A program made the position numbers and the translations under genes. From assembly GCA_964565865.1 (NCBI GenBank), contig CAZMGM010000009.1, positions 13,863 through 77,862 on the forward strand: 64,000 bases of DNA, read 5' to 3'. This stretch comes from CBDAPI01 sp964565865. Lineage in GTDB: Bacteria; Acidobacteriota; UBA6911; RPQK01; CBDAPI01. Below are positions 25,912 through 34,675 of the stretch, piece by piece (positions within the stretch are counted from its first letter, which is position 1; every line of letters starts with the position of its first letter). The notes under the pieces were generated by a model that was not told the DNA's origin, made no database searches, and saw only the letters and a list, made by a program, of their open reading frames with translations.

Positions 25912-26301
25912 ATGGACCGAAGAACTTATTTACTTGCTTTCTTAGGCACAGCTCCCTTTTGGAACCGTTTCCCCAGGGCTCAGACACTTCCGATTCAGCT
26001 TCATGCTGACCTGGAAGTGCACCCTTCACGGGAAGCAGAGATGGAACATAACTACCACCACATCTTCCGTCCCGCGATTCAGAGCCAGCCCGGGTTCCTG
26101 GATGTCCGGTTGTTGAAAATACGGCGGGCGTTGGCAGGGCGGGCCCCTGTCAACGCCCGCTACCGACTGTTGATCAGCTTTGAGAGCGAAGAACTACGAA
26201 GGAAATGGGTGGCTACGGATGAGCATCAGCGCGCCTGGCCTACCATCGAAAAGACCCTGACCGGATCCAAGTTTACCGCCCTCTTGTACGACCTGGCCTG
26301 A
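25912..26301 (+). CDS. Exported dimeric alpha-beta barrel (ABM-like) protein
   Basis: This 129-residue protein starts with RRTYLLAFLGTAPFW, a weak signal sequence that could be Tat-like but lacks the full motif. The mature part has ferredoxin-like alternation: IQLHADLEVHP, EMEHNYHHIFRPAIQSQPGF, DVRLLKI, YRLLISFESEELRRKWV. This is the pattern of antibiotic-biosynthesis-monooxygenase-like domains. Function is unknown. It lies 55 bases after the propeller gene on the same strand. Confidence 0.65.
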   Translation: MDRRTYLLAFLGTAPFWNRFPRAQTLPIQLHADLEVHPSREAEMEHNYHHIFRPAIQSQPGFLDVRLLKIRRALAGRAPVNARYRLLISFESEELRRKWVATDEHQRAWPTIEKTLTGSKFTALLYDLA

Positions 26302-26473
26302 TTGGGGCACAAACTTCTGGCCTCCCCCTCGCCGGTTCAATCCAGACGGGTCCAGGAGTATCTTGGGAAACAACGGATTCAATCCCAAATCACTGGTGAA
26401 TCAACCTGAGAAGGTTCGAGAATCCGAGCCTTTGTATCCCATCGTCGCTGGTAGGCGTACACCTGCAGGATTC

Positions 26474-26561
26474 TGGTGCCGGAGGGGAGATTCGAACTCC
26501 CACGGGCGCAAGGCCCACTGCGCCCTGAACGCAGCGCGTCTACCAGTTCCACCACTCCGGC
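26474..26561 (-). tRNA. tRNA-Leu (anticodon CAG)
   Basis: The acceptor stem GCCGGAG pairs with CTCCGGC, followed by A and an encoded CCA. The anticodon stem CTGCG/CGCAG encloses the loop TTCAGGG, giving anticodon CAG. A long variable arm (class II) and the T-loop TTCGAAT are present. The total is 88 bases. Confidence 0.95.
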
Positions 26562-26563
26562 AC

Positions 26564-26912
26564 CGGTTCGGCAGGCGGCCAGTCTACAACAACGAGTGGA
26601 AGAATAGGAAGGTTCACCTAATAGGACCGTGATGGTGCACACTCGGGGCGTGCGTTGGTCGGTTCTGTCCTTTAGCACTTCGCAGAACCAGGGGTACGCA
26701 GAGAGCTTGAGTTTAGAATTCTTCAGCTTGCCACCCACGTTGAACAGTCCCTTCAGCGGATGGATTTCGAAGCCCGGTGTCCGGTAGTTCTGGGGACGGT
26801 ATTTTTCGGGGATGTTGGTGCAGTTGCCATCTCGAGCCGCCGAGTAAAGAGAGGACATGATTTCAATGTCGGGGATGGGTTGGCTGAAGCCATCTGCTAA
26901 TATTTTGCCGGG
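26564..26912. other. Gap with an orphan minus-strand frame and a 7-bp repeat
   Basis: A minus-strand frame from 26924 reads plausible residues (IPEKYRPQNYRTPGFEIHPL) before running into the tRNA-Leu, where it becomes a tRNA mistranslation. It might be a gene remnant but has no recognised relative. At 26703-26732 there is another degenerate repeat of about 7-base period. Confidence 0.35.
26703..26732. repeat. Degenerate 7-bp-period repeat, site B
   Basis: GAGCTTG, AGTTTAG, AATTCTT and CAGCTTG follow at seven-base spacing. Confidence 0.4.
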
Positions 26913-28274
26913 ATGTCGGAACAAATAGTCGTTGTTGGGGGAAATGCCGCGGGCATGACGGCAGCCAGCCGGGCCGCAAGGATCGACCCGAACCTGGACA
27001 TCCAGATTCTAGAGGCCAGCCGTTTCATCTCCTACAGCACCTGCGGCCTACCCTACTACGTGGCACAGATACTGGGACGCCACTCTGACCTTGTTCAGTT
27101 CACGCCCCGGACGCTAAAGGAAAGAAGGGGCATTCGCGCCCGCACCGGGGCACGAGTTGTGGAGATTCTGCCTGGACGGCGCCGGGTGCGCTACCTGGAG
27201 AGCGAAAGTGGGCGTGATTCTCTCGTCCACTACGACAGGCTGGTCATCGCCACCGGGTACAAGCCGCTGTTGCCTCGATTCATCCCACAACACGAAATCC
27301 GTGGCCTGCTCACAATGAGTCGGCTAGAGGACGGAATCCGGCTACACGATCTCACCTCGTCCTGCCGGAAGGCCATTGTCGTCGGGGGAGGCTACATTGG
27401 TTTGATGATGGCTGAAGCTCTGGTCGCGAGGAGTCTGGAAGTCACCCTTCTCGACCGGAATCGCCAGGTTTGCGGTGAGCTGGACGAGGACATGGCAAGG
27501 ATCGTCCAGCAAGAGCTTGAGAGCAACGGCGTGGGCGTTCTGCTCGAAACCCGAGTCACCGGAATCGTTGAGGAAGGAAGACGGCTGCGGGCGCTCCAGG
27601 TCGGGCGAGAGACGCTCCCCTGTGACCTGGGCTTGGTGGACGTCGGCGTAGGGCCCAACACGGATCTGGCTGAGCAGGCTGGCATACCTCTGGGAATGAG
27701 TAGTGCCATTCAGGTCGATGGGCGAGGCCAGACACAGCTGCCTGGGATTTACGCAGCGGGAAACTGTGCCGAAACCATCCACCTAGTGACGGGAAAGCCG
27801 ATTGCACCTGCCCTGGGAACTTCGGCTGCCAAACAGGGGCGAGTGGTGGGAGAGAATCTGGCGGGCAGGCGCTCCCAGTTCCCTGGAACCCTTGAGACCT
27901 CTGTGGAAAAGGTCTTTAGTCTCGGAGTTGCCCGCACCGGTCTGACCCTCCGGCAGGCAGTTGCAGACGGTTTTGAGGCGGACTCCGTGCACATTAAGGC
28001 GCTCGATCGGGCTGCCTATTACCCTGAATCACAGCCCCTCCATGTGAAGCTGGTTTTTGAGCGCAGGACGCTGCGGCTCCTGGGAGGCCAGATGATTGGT
28101 GGCGGTCCCTCGGCCAAACGGATCGATACGCTCGTGACAGCCCTCACCGCACGAATGACCGTGCGCGACTTGAGCCAGCTGGACCTTGCATATGCACCTC
28201 CCTTCGGAACTCTCTGGGATCCTTTGCAGATCGCGGCCAATGTGGCCCTACGAAAGGCGGGGCCCGGGTTCTAG
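26913..28274 (+). CDS. FAD-dependent pyridine nucleotide-disulfide oxidoreductase (CoA-disulfide reductase-like)
   Basis: This 453-residue protein has an N-terminal FAD loop VVVGGNAAGMTAASRA, an internal NAD(P)H loop VVGGGYIGLMMAEAL, and the single redox cysteine Cys44 in YSTCGLPYYV. That places it with CoA-disulfide reductases, NADH oxidases and related single-cysteine enzymes. The late motif LPGIYAAGNCAE binds FAD and a C-terminal dimerisation domain follows. It would reduce CoA disulfides, persulfides or O2. There is no C-terminal rhodanese. It stands alone on the plus strand, convergent with selA. Confidence 0.87.
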   Translation: MSEQIVVVGGNAAGMTAASRAARIDPNLDIQILEASRFISYSTCGLPYYVAQILGRHSDLVQFTPRTLKERRGIRARTGARVVEILPGRRRVRYLESESGRDSLVHYDRLVIATGYKPLLPRFIPQHEIRGLLTMSRLEDGIRLHDLTSSCRKAIVVGGGYIGLMMAEALVARSLEVTLLDRNRQVCGELDEDMARIVQQELESNGVGVLLETRVTGIVEEGRRLRALQVGRETLPCDLGLVDVGVGPNTDLAEQAGIPLGMSSAIQVDGRGQTQLPGIYAAGNCAETIHLVTGKPIAPALGTSAAKQGRVVGENLAGRRSQFPGTLETSVEKVFSLGVARTGLTLRQAVADGFEADSVHIKALDRAAYYPESQPLHVKLVFERRTLRLLGGQMIGGGPSAKRIDTLVTALTARMTVRDLSQLDLAYAPPFGTLWDPLQIAANVALRKAGPGF

Positions 28275-28347
28275 CTTTGCGCTCGCGAGCCTCTAAAGGG
28301 AGGAGGGCCTTCCATGGCCCGATCCGATCGCCACGTGGAAGCGAATC

Positions 28348-29754
28348 CTAGCTTCTGCCAATCCCAGCACCTACCTTCTCCAGCGCTGCCACAATCTCTT
28401 CCTCCTCCCCTTCCAGGACGGTGCGCAGGTCGATCAACAGGCGGTCTTTTTCGATGCGGACCATGATGGGAGGCCGGTGAAGCCGAAGCCCTTCCTCGAT
28501 CTGATTCGGGGTATGGAGCGAGGAGTTCACGCACAGGACCGGGCCGGCGATCTGCTGACCGGGTGCCGACCCTCCCCCCACTACGGATTCCGCTTCCTCA
28601 ATGCTGATGTCCAGGGCCTTGCTCTGGAGGCGAGCGGCGACTCGTTCTGTGCGTGTCCGCAACTCAGCCCCCGAGGTAGAAATCATCCTTCTCACCTCAA
28701 TTCCACTGGTTTCTCGATTCTGCTCGTACTCCAGGAGAGTGTGCTCCAGCAGTGCACAGGTCACCTTGTCAATTCTGAGGGCGCGCATCATCGGGTTCCT
28801 ACGTACTTTTTCGAGGAGGTCCCGCTTTCCTAGAATAATGCCCGCCTGGGGGCCCCCGAGCACCTTGTCGCCGCTAAAACAGACCAGGCTGGCACCCTGT
28901 TCGAGGGACGACTTGACACTCGGCTCGTCCTGGAGGGACGGATCCGGAGAGTCGAAAAGCAGGCCGCTTCCAACGTCATGGGCCAGGGGAACGGATGTTC
29001 GGGCAGAGAGTGCGACTAGTTGTTCCAGAGTAGGAGACTGGGTAAAACCGACGATTCGATAGTTGCTGGGGTGGACCGACAGAATCAGTCCGGTGTCCTC
29101 ATCCACCGCCTGGGCGAAATCTTCTTTCCTTGTCTTGTTCGTAGTGCCCACTTCCTGGAGCCGGGCGCCACTGCGTTGCATAATCTCTGGAATCCGAAAG
29201 GAGCCGCCGATCTCAACCAGCTCTCCCCTGGAGACCAGAACCTTTTTCCCCAGGGCAAACGTGTTCAGGATAAGTAAGAGGGCGGCCGCATTGTTGTTGC
29301 AGACTGTCGCGGCACGGCACCCTACGAGGCGGGTCAGCAGTGCTTCCAGGTGCCGATCCCGATGTCCTCGGGTTCCTTTGTTCAGGTCGAGTTCAAGGTT
29401 GGAGTAGCCGGCAGCCAGGTCAAGTGCCTTTCCTGCTATTTTTCGGGACATCGGAGCACGGCCCAGGTTGGTGTGAATAATCACTCCCGTAGCGTTCACG
29501 ACCCTCCTCAAAGAAGGCGCGAGCCGTTGTTCTAAGGAGTTCCGGATAGCGGCAGGTAATTGTTCGATTCGGGATCTCAGCTTCTCGGAATCAAGCTTGC
29601 CGCTGCGGGTGGTCTGGCGCAGTCGATCAAGGTGGCCGCGGATTTCGTTCACCACTAGCTCCCTCGAGTATTGCTCGAAGAGATCTTCAACCACCGGATC
29701 CTCACAGAGCTGGTCGACGGCCGGGATGAGACGGAGAGAACTCGATTGGGTCAC
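28348..29754 (-). CDS. selA: L-seryl-tRNA(Sec) selenium transferase
   Basis: This 468-residue PLP enzyme converts seryl-tRNA(Sec) to selenocysteinyl-tRNA using selenophosphate. The PLP lysine is Lys297 in CFSGDKVLGGPQAG. Family blocks NATGVIIHTNLGRAP and SRGELVEIGGSFRIP are exact in character, and length is normal. It implies that the organism makes selenoproteins. No selB, selC or selD is in the window, and no reading frame here shows a convincing in-frame UGA for selenocysteine. The gene is divergent from purH across a repeat-bearing gap. Confidence 0.95.
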   Translation of the reverse strand: MTQSSSLRLIPAVDQLCEDPVVEDLFEQYSRELVVNEIRGHLDRLRQTTRSGKLDSEKLRSRIEQLPAAIRNSLEQRLAPSLRRVVNATGVIIHTNLGRAPMSRKIAGKALDLAAGYSNLELDLNKGTRGHRDRHLEALLTRLVGCRAATVCNNNAAALLLILNTFALGKKVLVSRGELVEIGGSFRIPEIMQRSGARLQEVGTTNKTRKEDFAQAVDEDTGLILSVHPSNYRIVGFTQSPTLEQLVALSARTSVPLAHDVGSGLLFDSPDPSLQDEPSVKSSLEQGASLVCFSGDKVLGGPQAGIILGKRDLLEKVRRNPMMRALRIDKVTCALLEHTLLEYEQNRETSGIEVRRMISTSGAELRTRTERVAARLQSKALDISIEEAESVVGGGSAPGQQIAGPVLCVNSSLHTPNQIEEGLRLHRPPIMVRIEKDRLLIDLRTVLEGEEEEIVAALEKVGAGIGRS

Positions 29755-29784
29755 TCGACTATTATACGGTGTGCTCCTTTGGCA

Positions 29785-29888
29785 GTTGAAAGTTCAAAGT
29801 TAAGGGTTGATGCCGGGAGTTCCGGTAGACAGCTCCAGAAAACCTTCAACTTTCAACCTTTAACCTGCAACCTCTACCCGGTAACCTG
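29785..29888. repeat. Degenerate 7-bp-period repeat, site C, forming an inverted pair
   Basis: GTTGAAA, GTTCAAA, GTTAAGG and GTTGATG run from 29785. CTTCAAC, TTTCAAC, CTTTAAC and CTGCAAC run from about 29844. The two halves are inverted copies and could fold into a hairpin in the selA-purH divergent gap. Confidence 0.6.
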
Positions 29889-29896
29889 GGGGACAG

Positions 29897-31444
29897 ATGA
29901 TAAAGATCCAAACGGCTCTGATCAGCGTCTCGGATAAGAAGGGAGTGGCCCGCTTCGCCGCCGCTCTCAGCGAACTGGGAGTCCAACTGATTTCCACCGG
30001 GGGTACGGCCAGGACTTTGCAGGAGGCGGGACTCGAGATCATCAGGGTCTCGGAGCGCACGGGCTTTCCCGAGATCCTGGACGGCCGAGTCAAGACGCTG
30101 CATCCTCGGATCCATGCTGCGATCCTGGCTCGGCACTCAGATGCGGATCATCTCCGGACTCTGGAGGAACTTGAGATCGATCCCATCGAGCTGGTCGTCG
30201 TCAACCTGTACCCCTTTGCCCGTACCATCGCACGATCCCAGGTCACTCGGGCACAAGCTATTGAGAAGATTGACATCGGAGGACCCACTCTGGTGCGCGC
30301 GGCAGCCAAGAACTCCGACTCCATAACTGTGGTCGTGGAGCGGGAAGACTACCCGAGAGTGATTGCCGAGATGAAGGCTGGAGATGGATGCGTGTCCCTG
30401 CCCCTTCGACAGGACCTTGCGGCCAAGGCTTTTCAGCACACGGCAGCCTACGACGCCGCTATTGCTGCCTGGCTGGAGAGTAGTGGTCGGTCGCAGCCAG
30501 ACGAGCTTCCAGCCCGGGTAGCCCTGAACCTGGGCAAGGTAAAAACCCTGCGCTACGGAGAGAATCCCCATCAGCGAGCCGGCCTTTATTCCTCAGGAAA
30601 AACGGCGGGCCTCCCGGCCGGTGTCCAGCATCAGGGAAAAGACCTCTCCTTCAACAACTTGGTTGACATGGACTCGGCCTGGCAGCTGTGCAAAGAGTTT
30701 GATCGAACCACCTGCTGCATCATCAAGCACAACAATCCCTGTGGTGCTGCTGTGGCGGACTCTCCCGCACCGGCTTTTGAGAGAGCACTGGAGTGCGATC
30801 CCGTCTCGGCCTTTGGCTCGGTGATCGCATTCAACCACAGTGTTGACGGATTGACGGCCGAGAAGATGAGCGGGCTGTTCGTCGAGGTTGTCATTGCTCC
30901 CGGTTTTTGCGCCGAGGCGCTGAAAATCTTCTCCAGAAAGAAGAACTTGAGAGTCATCGAAATGCCTTGGGAATCCGGCGCTTCCGGCAAGATCGACATT
31001 CGTTCCATCGAGGGCGGGTTTCTGGTCCAGGACCGTGATGTCTTTTTCGTCAAAGGCGAGGATCTTCGAGTGGTCAGCAAGGCAAGGCCGACGGATGATC
31101 AGATTCGGGATCTGCTGTTCTCATGGATCGTGTGCAAGCACGTCAAGTCCAATGCGATCGTACTGGCCAGAGACGAGCAGACGCTGGGCGTTGGTGCTGG
31201 CCAGATGAGCCGGGTCGACTCGGTGGAATTGTCCGTGAGAAAATCGAATCTCCCGCTCACCGGCTCAGTGATGGCCAGCGATGCCTTTTTTCCTTTTTCT
31301 GACTCCATAGAGGTTGCCGCCCGGGTCGGGGTCAATGCGGTGATTCAGCCCGGGGGCTCGATGCGCGACGACGAGGTTATTGAAGCAGCAGATCGGCACG
31401 GCATGAGCATGGTCCTGACAGGAATTCGGCATTTTCACCACTGA
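29897..31444 (+). CDS. purH: Bifunctional AICAR formyltransferase/IMP cyclohydrolase
   Basis: This 515-residue protein catalyses the last two steps of IMP synthesis. The N-terminal IMP cyclohydrolase domain (about 1-145) has SVSDKKGVARFAAAL and GRVKTLHPRIHAAIL. The AICAR transformylase domain has RYGENPHQRA, CIIKHNNPCGAA with the catalytic Lys-His pair, and VGAGQMSRVDSV. GGGGGA precedes the ATG. Length is standard. A likely terminator follows the stop. purA, the other IMP-linked gene, is at 48.4 kb. Confidence 0.97.
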   Translation: MIKIQTALISVSDKKGVARFAAALSELGVQLISTGGTARTLQEAGLEIIRVSERTGFPEILDGRVKTLHPRIHAAILARHSDADHLRTLEELEIDPIELVVVNLYPFARTIARSQVTRAQAIEKIDIGGPTLVRAAAKNSDSITVVVEREDYPRVIAEMKAGDGCVSLPLRQDLAAKAFQHTAAYDAAIAAWLESSGRSQPDELPARVALNLGKVKTLRYGENPHQRAGLYSSGKTAGLPAGVQHQGKDLSFNNLVDMDSAWQLCKEFDRTTCCIIKHNNPCGAAVADSPAPAFERALECDPVSAFGSVIAFNHSVDGLTAEKMSGLFVEVVIAPGFCAEALKIFSRKKNLRVIEMPWESGASGKIDIRSIEGGFLVQDRDVFFVKGEDLRVVSKARPTDDQIRDLLFSWIVCKHVKSNAIVLARDEQTLGVGAGQMSRVDSVELSVRKSNLPLTGSVMASDAFFPFSDSIEVAARVGVNAVIQPGGSMRDDEVIEAADRHGMSMVLTGIRHFHH

Positions 31445-31474
31445 AAAAGGGACAATCTACTCTGTCCCCGTTTT
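31444..31474 (+). terminator. Possible terminator between purH and coaX
   Basis: GGGACA and TGTCCC form a six-base stem with an eight-base loop. An A run precedes the stem and CGTTTT follows. The short T run makes it moderate. Confidence 0.5.
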
Positions 31475-31497
31475 CAACATCTGGGTATCATTAGGAA

Positions 31498-32259
31498 GTG
31501 CTTCTTGTCATTGATATCGGCAACACGAATGTTGTGGCCGGAGTCTTTTCAGGTTCGGAACTCATCTGCTCCTGGAGGATTGCGACCCGCCAGGACAGGA
31601 CTTCCGACGAATACGGCGTTCTGTTTTCGGACCTCTTTCACCGACACGACATCTCGCCGCGGGAAATTGAGTCGATTGTCATCTCATCGGTGGTGCCTCC
31701 CCTGAACGACCGCTTCCTGGAGTTGTCAGAAAGGTTCTTCGGCAACCGTCCGAGTTTCGTTGAGCCGGACTCTCAGAGGGTGCTAGAGATTCGCTACGAG
31801 CCAGTATCCGATGTAGGGGCCGACCGAATCGTCAATGCCGTCGCCGCGCTGACGATGCTCAAACCACCTCTCATCGTCGTCGACTTTGGAACCGCCACTA
31901 CTTTTGATGCAGTTGATGCCTCCCGGACCTATGTAGGAGGAGTCATCGCACCGGGGGCAGGAATCTCCGCCGAGGCTCTTTTCCTGAGAGCCTCGAGGCT
32001 GCCCCGAATCGAGATTCACAGACCCGAGAGGACGGTGGGAACGTCAACGGTGAAAAGCATGCAGTCAGGACTCTATTACGGGTACATTGGGCTCGTCGAC
32101 GGCATTATCGAGCGCATGAAGAGGGAACTCGGAGAAGCGGCGGTGATTGCTACGGGCGGCCTGGCTCCCCTGATCTGTGAAGAGTCTGTTCATATCCAGA
32201 GAATCGAAAAGGATCTGACTCTTTTAGGATTAAGAGAATTTAATATCCAAAATTTTTAG
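31498..32259 (+). CDS. coaX: Type III pantothenate kinase
   Basis: This 253-residue ASKHA-fold kinase phosphorylates pantothenate, the first step of CoA synthesis. Phosphate motif DIGNTN is at 6-11, the substrate motif DVGADR at 105-110, and DFGTATTFDAVD at 129-140. The translation start is GTG. It needs a monovalent cation and is insensitive to CoA feedback, as known for the family. An unknown gene follows 10 bases downstream. Toward its 3' end base composition becomes AT-richer. Confidence 0.95.
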   Translation: MLLVIDIGNTNVVAGVFSGSELICSWRIATRQDRTSDEYGVLFSDLFHRHDISPREIESIVISSVVPPLNDRFLELSERFFGNRPSFVEPDSQRVLEIRYEPVSDVGADRIVNAVAALTMLKPPLIVVDFGTATTFDAVDASRTYVGGVIAPGAGISAEALFLRASRLPRIEIHRPERTVGTSTVKSMQSGLYYGYIGLVDGIIERMKRELGEAAVIATGGLAPLICEESVHIQRIEKDLTLLGLREFNIQNF

Positions 32260-32269
32260 ATAATCTTAG

Positions 32270-32953
32270 TTGTCAAACTACTTTAACTACTTTACAGAGA
32301 TTGAAGAACACTTCTCACGACTTCGCCAGCGTCACCTCTTCGTCTCTCCGATGGACTGGTGCCTGATTGAACTCTGGAAAAACAGTGGGATCCCCCTCCA
32401 TGTTGTACTACGGGGAATCGACCGCAGCTTCAAAGGGGCTGTCTCCTCGGGCAAGAGACCTCCCCGGACTCTTTATTACTGTCATCCGGGAGTGACAGAG
32501 GCATTCGAGCAACATCAGGTCGCGCATGTTGGCGCCGGAGAAGAGGATCGTCAGACTGAGCCATCGGCATTTAACAAGGAACAGGTGGAGAGACTCTTGC
32601 AGGACCTGTCCACAGCCCTGGCAGGCGAAGAAGCCGAGGACTTCCAGCGTGCCAGATCGAGGCTGGCCAGCCTGGCGGAGGAGTTGCGAGAGCAGTCCCG
32701 ACCGAATTACGAGGAAGTAGATCGATCGTTGAGCCACATCGGAGGACTGGTGGCCGGTGCCCTGTTGAAAGCGCAGGACCGCGACTCACGCCGGGAGGTG
32801 AGAAAGGGAATCCGAAAAGATCTACATGTTTACCGAAAGCATCTTTCCGCGGAGTCCTACCAGGAGCTCTTCGAGACCTATCTGAGCCGCCAGGTGATCG
32901 AGAATCGAGGGTTGCCCCCTTTTAGTCTTTTCGACCTGGATTCGAGTCTTTGA
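32270..32953 (+). CDS. Conserved-looking hypothetical protein after coaX
   Basis: This 227-residue soluble protein begins at TTG 32270, ten bases after coaX. The N-terminal part has YFTEIEEHFSRLRQRHLFVS, then DWCLIELWKNSGIPLHVVLRGID. That looks like a helical domain contacting a small helix-turn-helix, but no known motif is complete. The middle is charged and likely coiled (QVERLLQDLSTALAGEEAED). The C-terminus is helical. The tight spacing suggests co-transcription with coaX. I do not recognise the family, and no metal or catalytic signature is visible. Confidence 0.75.
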   Translation: MSNYFNYFTEIEEHFSRLRQRHLFVSPMDWCLIELWKNSGIPLHVVLRGIDRSFKGAVSSGKRPPRTLYYCHPGVTEAFEQHQVAHVGAGEEDRQTEPSAFNKEQVERLLQDLSTALAGEEAEDFQRARSRLASLAEELREQSRPNYEEVDRSLSHIGGLVAGALLKAQDRDSRREVRKGIRKDLHVYRKHLSAESYQELFETYLSRQVIENRGLPPFSLFDLDSSL

Positions 32954-33115
32954 TCGGTTTCCGAGTTCGAGGTTGAAATGTTAGCCATACATACCTCCTA
33001 AACAGGTAGGGCCGGGGGGTTCTTCGGCCGCATACTCCTATAGAGCCGTCAGCTATCGTGTTTTGTTAACAAGAAGGGAAAAAATTTGAAAAAGTTTGGG
33101 GATCCGAGGGGCTCG

Positions 33116-33441
33116 CTACGCGAGCTGCCGGGCCTTCTTTCTCAGACGATGCATTTGGACGCGGAGGGAGCCTGAAGTTGTACCCAAGATCTCAGCAGCC
33201 TGATCATATGACTTACCCTGCAGGATTAGATCAACTATCTGGCGTTGTTGCGGCGCGTCACGGCCGTGCGAATGTAGACCTTCGGCTTATCGGCTCTCGC
33301 CCATATTTTGCCTAGGGTTGCCTCGTAGAACAAGTAGTACAAGGCTAGGCGAGTGGCTTGTACATCATTCTCACTGGGATCGAGGTTCCAGTTATCATTG
33401 CATCCAAGCTTCGGCAGCGCTTTGCCTAGCTGCTCTAATAC
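33116..33441 (-). pseudogene. Sigma-factor-like gene relic (region 4 helix-turn-helix), frameshifted
   Basis: One minus-strand frame (33441 down to TAG 33235-33237) encodes about 68 residues including ALYYLFYEATLGKIWARA and KPKVYIRTAVTRRNNAR. In another frame, starting at the same point, the DNA continues as RQIVDLILQGKSYDQAAEIL, then GTTSGSLRVQMHRLRKKAR, ending at TAG 33116-33118. The second part is a clear sigma-70 region 4 type helix-turn-helix. The two parts join by a single frameshift near 33238, and no start codon is evident. It is a decayed gene in the lower-GC island, too broken to appear as an ordinary ORF. Confidence 0.6.
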
Positions 33442-33640
33442 TTACAGTAATGAATATACGGAAGGGATCTGGCAGAATCAGGTGGGTGTAACACCTTTAG
33501 TATTACCACTTTCCATCAATTACCATAGTTTCAGGGAGGATCGTCATCCTATCGATTTGGTGCACGAGAAGGAATTCTTGGCAGCCCAGATCTGATGTGA
33601 GACTATTTGGACTTGTCTAGCAAAAACTTGGAGTACAACG
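33442..33640. other. Lower-GC spacer before the dehydrogenase gene
   Basis: No gene is supported. A plus-strand frame ending near 33595 reads REDRHPIDLVHEKEFLAAQI, which could be the tail of a lost gene. Confidence 0.3.
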
Positions 33641-34606
33641 ATGGCGACACTTAAAGTAGTTATTGGTACTGATCATGTTGGTAGCCAATACGTTGATGAA
33701 TTGATTGACACTTTTCCCGAAATCGATTTTGTCACGGCCTATGACCCCAAGGACCATAAGGCGGCGATTCGTGATGCGGATGCCTTTTTTGGCTGGCCTG
33801 ATGATCAGGCGTTCTCCGCTGCACGGCAACTAAAATGGATTGCCTGTCCGGGTATGGGAATCGACAAGATTGTTGCTTATCAGAACATCGTTGACTCGGA
33901 CGTACCGATTACTAACGCTCCTGGCACTCACGTCACATCGATGGCAGACCATGTCGTAGGTGCCATGATCGGTTTGACCCACAGGTTTCAAGAGGCCTTT
34001 GAAGATCGGAAAAAGAAAATCTGGGATACGCAAAAGTATGCCTCACGTATAACTGAATTAACTGGTACAACGGTTGGTATATTTGGTCTTGGTGCGATTG
34101 GAAGGGCGGTTGCAGATCGCGTCGCTGCTTTCGGCACGACGACCTTCGCAATCGACCCTGGTCCGGTGAATATTCCAGCTAGCGTCCGTGAGTGTTGGAA
34201 CCTAGATCGGATAGATGATCTGTGCCGAATGTCTAACTTTCTGGTGATTGCAGCACCAGTTCTTGAAAACACTCGGAATTCGATTGATGCTCGTCGAATA
34301 GCTGTGATGCCTAAAGGAAGTTACATTATTATTATTTCTCGTGGAGAGATCGTGGATGAAGATGCTATGTGTGATGCACTTGCATCGGGGCATCTAGCGG
34401 GTGCAGCTCTAGATGCCACAGCGGTAGAGCCACTTGACGAAAAATCTAGGCTTTGGAGTCTTGAGAATGTGATTTTAACTCCCCACTCCTCTGCGTTAAC
34501 GCCCGAGTTATATGAGATGCGGCGTCAAGCGTTTAAGGCAAATCTCCGAAATTTTTTAGCTGGTGAGCCACTAGAAAACATTTGTGATAAGACAGCAGGC
34601 TTTTAA
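33641..34606 (+). CDS. D-2-hydroxyacid dehydrogenase (NAD-dependent)
   Basis: This 321-residue protein has the NAD-binding motif GIFGLGAIGRAVADRV (about 148-163). ISRGEIVDEDAM carries the active-site-region glutamate, and LTPHSSALTPE supplies the active-site histidine. The catalytic arginine normally found in a VNxxRG-type stretch appears in IIISRGEI. It resembles GhrA/phosphoglycerate dehydrogenase-like proteins acting on 2-hydroxy or 2-keto acids. Codons are visibly more A/T-ending than in neighbours, so the gene is probably a recent acquisition together with the adjoining sigma relic. The substrate is unknown. Confidence 0.88.
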   Translation: MATLKVVIGTDHVGSQYVDELIDTFPEIDFVTAYDPKDHKAAIRDADAFFGWPDDQAFSAARQLKWIACPGMGIDKIVAYQNIVDSDVPITNAPGTHVTSMADHVVGAMIGLTHRFQEAFEDRKKKIWDTQKYASRITELTGTTVGIFGLGAIGRAVADRVAAFGTTTFAIDPGPVNIPASVRECWNLDRIDDLCRMSNFLVIAAPVLENTRNSIDARRIAVMPKGSYIIIISRGEIVDEDAMCDALASGHLAGAALDATAVEPLDEKSRLWSLENVILTPHSSALTPELYEMRRQAFKANLRNFLAGEPLENICDKTAGF

Positions 34607-34675
34607 TGCCTAATGGGAGCTACCGGATCTTCACAAATTTGGCTGGAACGCCTGTGGCCCAGGGTCTACATCCCG

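Noticed and set aside
26379..26912. Minus-strand ORF of 181 codons overlapping tRNA-Leu
   Set aside because: Its C-terminal half (GAGVVELVDALRSG) is the usual spurious translation of a tRNA-Leu, and the frame has no supported start; only the N-terminal part is kept as an uncertain remnant.
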